Assembly (NCBI GenBank): GCA_007844125.1
Contig: CM017572.1
Coordinates: forward strand, 34,316,095-34,380,094
Reading direction: 5' to 3'
Length of the DNA: 64,000 nt
From: Sinonovacula constricta
Lineage: Eukaryota > Mollusca > Bivalvia > Cardiida > Solecurtidae
The notes beneath the pieces were generated by a model. The model was not told the DNA's origin, did not search any database, and saw only the letters and a program-made list of their open reading frames with translations. A program made the translations under genes and the position numbers. The stretch's first letter is position 1. Each line of letters starts with the position of its first letter. Shown here in pieces: positions 24,016 to 34,523 of this stretch.

Positions 24016-26113
24016 ATTTCTACTGATTGCAACATCACCATTCTTATTGATTGCAACATCACCATTCTTATTGATTGCAGAATAACAATTGTTACTGATT
24101 TGCAGCAGCACCATTGTTATTGATTGCAGCATCACCATTGTTATTGATTTGTAGCATCACCATTTCTACTGATTGCTTCCCCACCATTGCTATTGATTGC
24201 AGCATCACCATTTCTACTGATTGCAGCATCACCATTGTTATTGATGGCAGCATCATCATTGTTAATGATTTCAACATCAACATTTCTACTGAATGCAGTA
24301 TCACCATTGTTATTGATTGCAGCATCACCATTGTTATTGATTGCAGCATCTCCATTGTTATTGATTGCAGCATTAACATTTCTACTGAATGCAGTATCAC
24401 CATTGTTATTGATTGCAGCATCACCATTATTATTGATTGCAGCATCTCCATTGTTATTGATTGCAGCATTAACATTTCTACTGAATGCAGTATCACCATT
24501 GTTATTGATTGCAGCATCACCATTATTATTGATTGCAGCATCTCCATTGTTATTGATTGCAGCATTAACATTTCTACTGAATGCAGTATCACCATTGTTA
24601 TTGATTGCAGTATCACCATTGTTATTGATGGCAGCATCACCATTGTTAATGATTTCAACATCACCATTTCTACTGATTGCAGCATCACCATTATTATTGA
24701 TTGCAGCATCTCCATTGTTATTGATTGCAGCATTAACATTTCTACTGAATGCAGTATCACCATTGTTATTGATTGCAGCATCACCATTGTTATTGATTTC
24801 AACATCACCATTTCTACTTATTGCAGCATCACCATTGTTATTGATTGCAGCATCACCATCGTTATTGATTTCAACGTCACCATTTCTACTGATTGCAGCA
24901 TCACCATTGTTATTAATTGCAGCATCACCATTGTTATTAATTGCAGCATCACCATTGTAATTGATTGCAACATCACCATTGTTATTGATTGCAGCACCAC
25001 CATTGTTATTGATCTGTACCAACTCCATTGTTATTGATTGCAGCACCACCATTGTTATTGATTGCAACATTACAATTGTTATTGATTGCAGCAGCACAAT
25101 TTCTACTTATTGCAGCATCACCATTGTTATTGATTGGAGCATCACCATTGTTATTGATTGCAGCGTCTCCATTGTTATTGATTTGTAGCATCACCATTTC
25201 TACTGATTTCAGCATCATCATTGTTACTGATTGCAGCATCACCATTGTTATTGACAGCACCACCATTGTTATTGATTGCAGCATCACCATTTCTACTGAT
25301 TGCAGCTTCATAATTGTTACTGATTGCAGCATCACCATTGTTACTGATTGCAGCATCATCATTGTTATTGATTGCAGCATCATCATTATTATTGATTTGT
25401 AGCATCACCATTTCTACTGATTGCAGCACCACCATTGTTATTGATTGCAGCATCACCATTGTTATTGGTTGGTAACATCACCATTTCTATTAATTGCAGC
25501 ATCACCATTGTTATTGATTGCAGTATCACCATTTATATTGATCGCAGCACCACCATTGTTATTGGTTGTAACATCACCATTTCTACTGATTGCAGCACCA
25601 CCATTGTTATTGATTGCAGCATCACCATTTCTACTGATTGCAGCACCACCATTGTTATTGATTGCAGCATCACCATTTCTACTGATTGCAGCACCACCAT
25701 TTATATTGATCGCAGCACCACCATTGTTATTGGTTTGTAACATCACCATTTCAATTTATTGCAGCATCACCATTGTTATTGATTGCAGCATCACCATTTC
25801 TACCGATTGCTGCACCACCATTGTTATTGGTTTGTTACATCACCATTTCTATTAATTGCAGCATCACCATTGTTATTGGTTTGTAACATCACCATTTATA
25901 TTGATCGCAGCATCACTATTGTTATTGATTGCAGCATCACCATTTTTACCGATTGCAGCATCACCATTGTTATTGGTTTGTAACATCAGCATTTCTACTG
26001 ATTGCAGCATCACCATGGTTATTTATTGCAGATTGACCACTTCTTGCAACAGCACCAATTTTATTGACTGAAACAATTTTGTTACTTTTATCTTCAGACA
26101 AATCATTACCAGG

Positions 26114-29100
26114 ATGGCGGACAAAGACGAGGACATATTTGATAGGCTCTTCTCAGGACTCTTTCATTCTGGGTTTGAGAAACATGTTGAGGAAATGAAT
26201 CGGCAGATGGAAGAACTGTTCAAGCTTCATGGTGACATTCACATCAATCTTGGTAAGACAATAGTTTGTAATATTCTTTGAGGATTCTTTCAAGATTTTA
26301 TAATTTGCAGATAAATCTTGATATCAAAATAAATACATTTATTTCACAGGAGATGGTACAGCAATCGGTAGTGCAACGGCTTCAGGTAAGGTTGGCCCAG
26401 GGTTCGATCCCGGGCCGCGACATACCACAATCATTAATAATGGTAGTGGTATAACTCCCTTGCTAATTCTCAAGCATATATAAAGGTAGTTCCCTGGCTG
26501 GTTGGCCCGGTGTCAGTATAACGTGACTGGGTGTGATAACCTTCATATCATGTCAGGTGTTCACGGCATGTTATGCACAGTGAAGCCAGCGCTATTTCTG
26601 CTTCAAGTGTAACTGAAATACTGTTGGTGGGGCTGATGAACCCAATAAACATAAACCATTTTTTCCATATAAGGTAAATATAGCTAAATGGTCACTTATT
26701 GTAGAAAAGGTCTGTGGTATCACTTATTGTCTTGCTCAGTATGCTCATACATTTATTTATCAGAAGTATCTACTGATTATAAACAAAACTCAGTATGCAA
26801 AACAAAGAATAAACCACAGCCCAAGTCATACCTTTTACTGTTTAATTACATGCAATGGTAGTGTCTGTACTGTTCCACTGACAGAACATCGCCCTCCGAG
26901 TCTGGAGGACAGTGTAGGACAGATTCCACCCAGGTCTAGAACCAGTCCTCGAGACCTGATGCTAAAGGAACCAGATCACGTGCCTAGCAGCCAACCAGTT
27001 GAGAGCTCTCAGCCAGAGACAGATAACTCGATAAGACCCAATTATAGAGGAACAGACAACCTATTCAATCACAGACCATCACTGTTTACATCAGTAGTAA
27101 GAAACTCAAGCTTATATATCTGAATAAGCATCTGTATTAATATATTAATGAATGAAAATATGTTATATTTATATAATACCTTTTAATATTAACTTGTTTT
27201 GCTCTTAAACTTTTACCCAAAGATCTTTTTAATGTTTTTTTTTCTTTGTAAAAGCATAAAGGTATATTATGCTGTGTATTAAAAAAAATTGTATAGAAAA
27301 AATCCTGTTCAACATTTTCATTTTGTGTGTATATCTATATTTTCAGTTTGGTGACCGAGAGTTCTTCTCCCCCTTTGGTCCAGGTCACAGATCAGGTAAG
27401 AACATACTACAGAAGGAAAAACACTTGTACATGGTACATAATTGTGAGTTAGAAACACATTTTATTTATCATTTAGTAGACTTACAATCAGTTTGTGATA
27501 TCTCAGATCACAAAATTTAAACAACCAGAAACGCTGTGATCTTTATGAGTTTTTTACGAAATCACATAAGCAGAATGTATACAAGAAACAATTAGAACAC
27601 CACTGTAGATTGAATTTAAATGAGATTATAATTGAGGCATTATAATGTAGAAGATGCAACAACCAGCAAACATTGCCCAAATTTCAGAGTACACATGTAA
27701 TACTATTTTCAAAAACAATCAATGCTATACATAAAGAAGCTTAGAATTACACTGTACATACATACAAATGAGGTACAATGGTTAAATGGAAATTGTCTCT
27801 CTTGTTAGATAATATTCGAGGTAGACCAAATAATAGGTAGGTCCTTTTAGTTGGAATTCTTCTACTTTATCGCCTTTTCTTTAGCAGATGGTGCAAGTAA
27901 AAATGGCGAAATGTTTTACTTTGGCATAAATGTAAGCTTTAAATCATTTGAATTACTTACAGAGATATGTTAATTAAAAAAGAAAATGAAAGTGTTTGTT
28001 GATGATGATCAACCTAGTTATTACAAGAAAGGCATACAATTCAACATACCCTCCAAAGGGTACAAACATAAAAACCGAGTGATCCAAATAAAAGGACCTA
28101 CTTGCATTTAGAGATTATTCAAGGGAGACTATCTACTAATATACCTCATTACGTTGTATTTTACATGTGTAGGATTTATAATTTACCATTTAGTTCACTG
28201 TTTTAGCACAATTTAAACACAACACCTTAAGATTGTGGTTGTCAGGACAACATGGCTTTCCCTCAGTCACCGTGGCAACCAACAACAGAGGTCACCTCTT
28301 CATCTTCCTCTTCATCAACAATGTACAATGTTGGATTGAATAATGGATTGGTAAGAAAAGGGCTTTTACGTTTTAACTTATAACACAGGAACAACCTGTA
28401 AACTAAAAGCTCTCAAAGGACAGTAGGTAAAATGTTCTGGGAGCTTTTAGCTCTTTTTCTAGCAGACGTTCCACACAATTCTTTTGAAACTTTACATTGT
28501 AGATCCTCATGTATATTTCATCCTGTATAGATTTGAATAAAAGTGGTAGAATTTTTAAAAGATTTATATATGTAAATGTATACAGCATTGAGTCAGCATA
28601 AAATACATATGTACAGTGAATAATCTAGATATTGAAAAAATGGGTCCTAGGAATGCATAGCTCTGAAAACAATTCTGCTCATGACACAATTTATGGGTCC
28701 CACTTTTTTCGTTTAGTTTTAATAAAATTGAACCCTGTTGACATTTTATGTCTGCCATGGTTGGATATGCCTTAATTAACACTATGAAGTAATTCTTCTA
28801 TTTGCTTGTATTGTTGTGCACTGACATTTACAAACATCGTACATTGAGGTGATTATGACCCTTACATAAACGCACTGTAATATCGATGGATACTTAGATT
28901 TTGTCATACAACTTTCGGATCATAGAAGAAGACTCTCGCGACGATGTTTCCAAGAAGGCGCTTAATGTTTTATGGATCTGTGTCACATTTTATGTGCATA
29001 GGATGCAGGATGTGGATGTAGGTTTTCACTGCATGTAACAAATTCTATGTATATATTTTATGTTGCTTTCTCGGAATGCTTCCATAGGGGATTCAATCTC

Positions 29101-30817
29101 TAAACATGACAGTTATAGTCCCCATTTAATTTAAATTAGACTTAATTAATAATGATTTCTAAAATCAACATAAAAATGATCACAACGACCAAGACTCAAA
29201 CTTCTGTCATATATTTCAAATGTTAAAAGTACCATTTACTCAGCTTAAACCAAACTACCTTTACAAATAACGATACGATATTTTAATTTTCCGATTAACA
29301 CAACTTGCTGTCTTCTAGTGGCAAACACATTACTTGCTTAGAAATCTTCTTCGGGTGGTCAAACTATACATATACCTTCCATACAAGCAATGGTTCAATG
29401 AAAGACAGTTGATTGTCTCCCCTGAAAAGTCCCTTAATGCAAGTAGCTCCTTTCATTTGGATTACTCGGTTTTTATGTTTGTGCTCTTTGAAGTGTGTGT
29501 AGACTTTTCTACATTTTAAGTGATACCTAGAATAACCATCATCAACAAACTTTCCTTTTTTTTTTGTTAAAATAGCGTATCTCAAGAAATATTTACATGG
29601 ATTTTAAGATTACATTTATGCAAACGTTGGAAAAGTCACTGCTTGTAATTGCACCATCTGCAAAGGAACAGGCGATAAAGTCCGAGAACTCCAACTAGAA
29701 GGACCTACGCACTGTTTGGAATGCCCTGGATATTATCTAACAAGGGAGATAATTCACATTTCACCAGTGTACCCCATTACCTTCCATCACCATGTAGCAA
29801 GTTGACCTCTTGATTATGATTGGTGGATGTCGAAGTGCAGACCTACTATGTGATTATGTGTTGTTAGATAAAATAAATCTTGGGTGTAATGGTCTTAAAT
29901 AAAACATACGTGCCTAAATTGCAGGTATCCATGACATGTTGAAATGCTGACGTTTTTCTTCTTCTGATCATTCCTGATCGAACACTTACTTATAAAGACA
30001 TTCAATCTAATATTTTCCTATAACTTTTATTCTGAAGCTCGTTATTTTTAAGGTAGATTGACAATGTAAATTTTTTTGTATTTCTCTGTTCAGTGGAGTG
30101 GAGAGTCTATAAGAACAATACGGCATGCTGATGGATCCATGGAGAAAATTGTGAACAAGACAGAAAATGGTCGAACCTGCACCACAGTGAATCGCACTGA
30201 TCCTCAGGGAGTGACTACCACCACCACCACATGTGATCAACCTGCTATAGGTAGGTGGGGAGTGGGATAAAATTGAAATCAAAATCATTTTCCTGAGAGA
30301 ATTAAAGTACAAGGGGCGCCGAGGCCAATCGGTTAGAGCCGCTGACTTGTAACTCCCCAGCAACTCAACGGGTCGGTTCGAGTCCCGGTCGCAGCAAGAA
30401 CTTTCATGTTAGGGAGTTTTCCAGCTTACATGTGTTGCGCCATTGGTTCTACCTAATCATAGGTCTGGTGGTGACTTCACCAATAATTAGCTAGAAGTTG
30501 CCAATATGACCAAAATTGTGTATTTGGGATGTAACAAAGTACGAACAATAGATTTAAATTAAAAATCTTAGTTAAATGATGATAGTCATGGTGATTGATA
30601 TTTTTGCTGATGCTGATGATGAATATGATGACGGTGATTTCTTATAACAGGATCTGGGTCTAGCACTGACCCAAGTGTGACACCATCAAGCTCTCGAGGC
30701 GACCAGCCTTCCCTCCCTGACAGGTCCAACATGGTAGAGAGGCCAGAGGCTGTCTTTGAGGATCTGCAGAAGGATGACGCCAATTTCTTTTCAAAGTTGT
30801 TTGGCTTTCGTCGCTGA
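26114..30817 (+). CDS. HAX1: HAX1 homologue (HCLS1-associated protein X-1), complete
   Basis: Seven coding exons join in phase: 26114-26252, 26885-27096, 27347-27395, 27888-27931, 28246-28350, 30094-30250 and 30651-30817 (TGA), giving 290 codons. Every intron is GT-AG (donors GTAAGA, GTAAGA, GTAAGA, GTAAGC, GTAAGA, GTAGGT). The N-terminus MADKDEDIFDRLFSGLFHSG matches the short aromatic FDLFRGFF-type start of HAX1. RDLMLKEPD (residues 69-77) matches the vertebrate LRDSMLKYPD block. FGDREFFSPFGPG is residues 118-130. Exon 6 carries SIRTIRHADGSMEKIVNKTE (residues 188-207), like the KSYFKSISVTKI...DG region and the following TVV...GRTETTVTR strand. The C-terminus FFSKLFGFRR corresponds to LDLFLGRWFRSR. 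Human HAX1 is 279 aa, so the length fits. HAX1 is a mostly disordered, mainly mitochondrial regulator of apoptosis and protein quality control, and partners HS1/cortactin. An acceptor-like TTTTATCTTCAG ends at 26097, so a 5' non-coding exon probably lies upstream, beyond or within the 24-bp array. NAGNAG at exon 4 may add one residue. Confidence 0.9.
26351..26656 (+). mobile_element. tRNA-derived SINE in HAX1 intron 1
   Basis: A tRNA-like head (CAATCGGTAGTGCAACGGC; B box GGGTTCGATCCC at about 26400) is followed by a body with CGGTGTCAGTATAACGTGAC (26508 onward) and a tail GGGGCTGATGAACCCAATAA. It is in the same orientation as the gene. Its core shares CGGTGTCAGTATA with the SINEs of the 24-bp array, although head and tail differ. 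Confidence 0.75.
27985..28155 (+). repeat. Dispersed repeat in HAX1 intron 4 (plus copy)
   Basis: The sequence around AGTGTTTGTTGATGATGATC, then ACAAACATAAAAACCGAGTG, ATCCAAATAAAAGGACCTAC and AAGGGAGACTATC aligns with the reverse complement of 29397-29565 in the next intron. A shorter, weaker match is seen at about 29690-29790 on the plus strand. The family is not recognised. Confidence 0.6.
29397..29565 (-). repeat. Dispersed repeat in HAX1 intron 5 (minus copy)
   Basis: The reverse complement reads AAAGTTTGTTGATGATGGTT, CACAAACATAAAAACCGAGT, AATCCAAATGAAAGGAGCTA and GGGGAGACAATC. This matches the copy at 27985-28155 in opposite orientation. Together they form an inverted pair around HAX1 exon 5. 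The 73-codon minus frame here is a shadow of the repeat. Confidence 0.6.
30313..30540 (+). mobile_element. tRNA-derived SINE, family S1 (copy 2), HAX1 intron 6
   Basis: The head GAGGCCAATCGGTTAGAGCC (A box) and GGTTCGAGTCCCGG (B box) is followed by the body CTTTCATGTTAGGGAGTTTT, CATTGGTTCTACCTAATC, ATAGGTCTGGTGGTG and TATGACCAAAATTGTGT. It matches 52681-52910 along the whole length and lies in sense orientation in the intron. Confidence 0.82.
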
Positions 30818-30854
30818 AAGTGGAGAAGTTTTTGTGTGCATATTTTTTATTTTA

Positions 30855-30902
30855 GGGGAGGGGGTGGGGGGGCATGATTGAGAAGGTGATGGGGGGTGGG
30901 GT
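30855..30902 (+). promoter_or_regulatory. G-quadruplex-capable G runs in HAX1 3' UTR
   Basis: GGGGAGGGGGTGGGGGGG starts 38 nt after the HAX1 stop codon, and GGGGGGTGGGGTGG follows 21 nt later. The first block alone can supply four G-tracts of three. It lies on the coding strand, so it would be present in the mRNA. A regulatory effect is inference. Confidence 0.4.
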
Positions 30903-31082
30903 GGAGACAGAAATAACATTTTTATGTGCATTCTGAACTATTTGCAGTCTGGAAGGATGATATTATGTATAGAAACCTTGATGTTGTTGTTTGAAAGATG
31001 CAAAAAAAAATGAAGTTAATTGGCTTCGTTGTTTTAAAACTGCTATTGTGTGTTTATTACCATTTACTTTGTATTGTTGACC

Positions 31083-31088
31083 AATAAA
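31083..31088 (+). terminator. Polyadenylation signal AATAAA of HAX1
   Basis: AATAAA lies 266 bp after the HAX1 stop codon, inside CCAATAAATAATATGTG. It is the best candidate for the end of the transcript. Confidence 0.55.
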
Positions 31089-31099
31089 TAATATGTGTA

Positions 31100-33890
31100 A
31101 AACAGATAACGTCTCTACTTGTGCGAGTAATACACGTATCAAAATATAATGGGGTATATTGGTGACAAGAACAAAATGTGTGTGATCATGTCAATTCTCA
31201 ATAAATATAGTAGAGAAAAATTGGATGACTGGGCCGACATAGGGCGGGGTACATGACCCTCTCTAACATTGCAGTCCTGCAATTTGAAAATAAGAATTTG
31301 ATAATCGATATGCATAACATTTTACCAGTTACTTTTTATAGCTTCTACGTTTATTTTTGCTTGTGTGGTAGTTCTTTAAATGACACTATAAGAAACAGAA
31401 CACTTTAGTATCAATGTAACAATGTGTTATTTAACAGTTGAAATAGAACCATAATTTCCGTTTGTAAATACGATCGCTTCTTAAAATCTGTAACGTCACC
31501 CATAGGCATTTCCAAAACGACTTACCGGGTATAGAGTCGCCGTTCTCGTTAGACCGTTTATCATTCCACATCTGGCTACAGCACGCAAAGTCTGGTTATG
31601 CCGTCCCCATGCTATATGTCAATAACAACTTCACAGAGTTCTGTCTTGCTTTCAGAAAATCGTGTATTATAAACAACAACATCAAAACTGCAACATGTTG
31701 TCCCTCATAGTCCATTCACGTGCTATTCTTGAATTTTGGAAATATTGCACTACTAACTATTTATTATTGTCCTCTTTTACCCCTCCCACTTTTGACCATC
31801 TGTTTAGATTATAGGCGTATCTTATAGGCGTCCAAAAGAATGGTGTTCATAGGTAGAGGCGGTACACCTACATTTATTACTAAAAACTAGAATTTGGTTT
31901 TGTTTACCTTGTTTCATATTATCTTAACCATAATTGTTGTTTGGGTAGACCTAGTTGGTCGATAGGCCAACTTTTACCTCATACATCTAATACACATACA
32001 CACACATATTTAGCTGGTCATTAGGCCAACTATTACCTCATACATGTCATACACATACTCACACACGTTGAAATATTTAGTTGATCGTTAGGCCAACTAT
32101 ATTATTGCTCATATTATTATTCAGGCCATTTATCTAACAGAGTTGGGTTAGGCTGATAAGCGTTATAAAAAGATGTAGAACACAGCAAGTTTTTTTATGT
32201 GACAGATCAAACTGTGGGCACTAACACTATAGTAACAAGCTCCTGGGCTACCATCAGATCAGGAGGAAAATCCTCTTGACAGTGGGTTCTCATTGGTGGG
32301 GGGGAATAAATACCTGTCAACAACACAATACTAATGATATATTGGCTAGAGTAGCAGCGATTGACCAGGGGGTAAAGCCACTTGACAAGATCTGTGAAAT
32401 CATCTATACCTCTTTTTACAGTCATATTGCTAGTCACCGCATCTTACTAGGGGGTTAAGCCGCCTGGCAGTGCTAAGGCTATAGCATACATATAACACAA
32501 CATTCTGGTTGAGTACTTATAGCCAATTATAACAAAAACATCTATCAGCCTTAAGAAGCAGGTAATGACAAGAGTACGAAATAATAAAACACATGTAGAA
32601 TAGTACTACAATACTCTACAATTACACAAAGTCACACTATCTATACTATTAGAGTTACTAGTTTACCCATACTGTTTAAACTACCATAATAATTTTGCAT
32701 GTCAATCCTAGACTTGAACTAGGTGTTCAATGAAGAACCGCACCATCTGCAATCAACTGAATGCAATGTAATAGGGTGTCACAGTATTTACCTAATAAAC
32801 TTTTGATTATCGGTAACTACCCTACGCTTGTTTAAACACACTATAGTGGTCTGTGTACTGGGTAGTATTTTATAAGTCAGAAATAATTTGATAATTGATG
32901 ATATTAGATACATAATGTGTTGCACATCCGGAAACCTAGATATTTACTACATTTAATACATTTATAACACCAACTAAAGATGCAATAAATTAGTATCAAA
33001 TTAACAAATTGACTGCCTACTTCTTTTGTAATAAGAATATATATGACAAAGTCCTATGAGCATTGCAACATATACAACAATTTGAAAAGGCACAGGACCA
33101 AGGTATTCATATGCAAGCCAAATGTAAAAGTTAGAACGAATCTGTAATGAGTCATTTAACAAAAAGAGAAAACCCGACAGTTACCGCCTCAGAACGGTCA
33201 GTCGGCAATTTGGACCGACTGGGGTGCTTAAACCAGACTTTACAGAGCTTGCAGATTCTAAATCTCTGTTGAAAACTGATCACTATTTCTATATGACTAC
33301 ATTTACATTATTTAAGTACTACACTACTTAAACTAGAATTTTACATATATAGAGTTTTACATATATTCATATTTGTATTTTAAATAAGCTCTTTGAATTA
33401 AGCTCTTAGGTTGAAGCTCTTAAGTAATTATTTACAACATATTTATTATACTTCTTAATGCACCAAATTTAAAAGTTTTATAGATGTATTGTAGTTAGAT
33501 TTGTGTATGTTTAAAATACCCAGAAAGAGGCTGCCACAATTAAGAACTATACAAGCACAGGAATTACATCCATAAAGAGAAGCCTTAGAATCATTATAAA
33601 AACCAGCAGACATATAACAATTGGGCTGTGGAGTTTTCTCTACTACATTATACAGACATATTGTACAAAAATGGAAGACAAGGTGGGGGCGACAGTCAAA
33701 ATATGCCCCCTCCCCCCACTCTTAGGCAGGCCGAGGCTACCATCCCATGGTCATCTAATAACAAAACCAATCTGGTCCCATAAAATAATTCTGATGGCAG
33801 TGGGGGTGGGGTAAACGTTAACCTCTATGCCAGTTGGCATAGGCCATTGACCAAGGGCTGGGAAAAGAGGTAAAGAAAAGTTACACCCCC
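31100..33890. other. Intergenic, no gene recognised
   Basis: AT-rich. It contains the short tandem repeat at 31949-32108. The section 32200-33890 has repeated short GGGGGTAAAGCC/GGGGGTTAAGCC-type motifs (about 32370 and 32450) and grades into the retrotransposon remnant. No RNA gene was seen. Confidence 0.35.
31949..32108. repeat. Three-unit tandem repeat, ~60-67 bp
   Basis: TAGTTGGTCGATAGGCCAAC, TAGCTGGTCATTAGGCCAAC and TAGTTGATCGTTAGGCCAAC start at 31952, 32011 and 32078. The first two copies are each followed by TTACCTCATACAT and an ACACAT/ACACA tract. Confidence 0.7.
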
Positions 33891-33891
33891 T

Positions 33892-34523
33892 GACTCGGGG
33901 GCATATTTGATAGAAATAGTCTCTGCCAAAACCTTAACCACAGCACTGAAGGGAAAGCCCCTTATACTGGGGTTTGGGGAGTGGAAGTCAATGTCAATAA
34001 GCTAGGATGGGGATAGGGGCGGTCACACCAAAGACATCAACACACATACAAACCTCATTTCCAGTACTCCCTCAAAGATGTTTACATCCTGCATAAGGTT
34101 AAAAAATAAGTATAACATAGGGTCAACCGCCGTGTTGGTCACATTTACGGCTAAAAGACCACCCACTAGTGTAGCGATTAGGAGAACTAAACATTATTTC
34201 CCAGTGGAAGAGAATATACAGCCCCCTACAAGATGCTTTGACTGCCAGGGTTTCAGACACAGGGCGAATGGGTGCCAGAGTGAAAAGACATGTGGTAGAT
34301 GCGGTTGTGTGTGTGTAGGCGGGGGGGGGGGGGGGGGGGGGGGTGCGGGGGCATGGGAGACATGTGGTAGATGCGTTGGGGGGCATAGGATACAGCAATG
34401 TCAAAATCCATACAACAAATGTTGTAACTGTGGCGGGCAGCACACAACTAGTTTCAGGGGCTGCCCAGACTATATCAAATCTACAAAAATCACACAAATA
34501 CTGAAGAGAGAAAAATATGACTG
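33892..34523 (+). pseudogene. Non-LTR retrotransposon ORF1 remnant (CCHC zinc knuckles)
   Basis: An upstream piece reads SGAYLIEIVSAKTLTTALKG before a stop near 33985. This resembles the RRM-like segment of Jockey/CR1-type ORF1. The open part from 34078 has STAVLVTFTAKRPP, then PPTRCFDCQGFRHRANGC (CX2CX4HX4C), CGRCVGGHRIQQC (CX2CX3HX4C) and CCNCGGQHTTSFRGC (CX2CX3HX6C), ending at TGA 34520-34522. Three knuckles in this order are typical of ORF1 nucleic-acid chaperones of non-LTR elements. A 23-base G run and a duplicated 17-bp segment interrupt the second knuckle. No endonuclease or reverse transcriptase was found downstream, so the element is truncated and dead. Confidence 0.72.

Larger units (their letters stand above)
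16899..26070. repeat. 9.2-kb array of a 24-bp minisatellite
   Basis: Roughly 380 units of 24 bp, of the form CATCACCATTGTTATTGATT plus GCAG. Frequent variants are GTTATTGATTGTAGC, TTTCTACTGATTGCAG, ATTTCAACATCACC and TTGATCTGTACCATCTCC. Because 24 is divisible by 3 and the unit lacks stops in several frames, open frames up to 350 codons appear on both strands (poly ITIVIDCS, NNGDAAIN, MVMLQSIT types). They are not genes. A distinctive insert with GTTGTTTTTGATATATACAT recurs near 17478, 18426, 19475, 20068, 21223 and 23493. Block 16917-18967 repeats at 18968 onward with an offset of about 2.0 kb. The array ends about 45 bp before the first HAX1 coding exon. Confidence 0.93.

Noticed and set aside
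16899..26070. Dozens of open frames up to 350 codons on both strands
   Set aside because: The 24-bp unit is a multiple of three and lacks stops in several frames. The proteins are pure repeat translations without start context, splice sites or domains.
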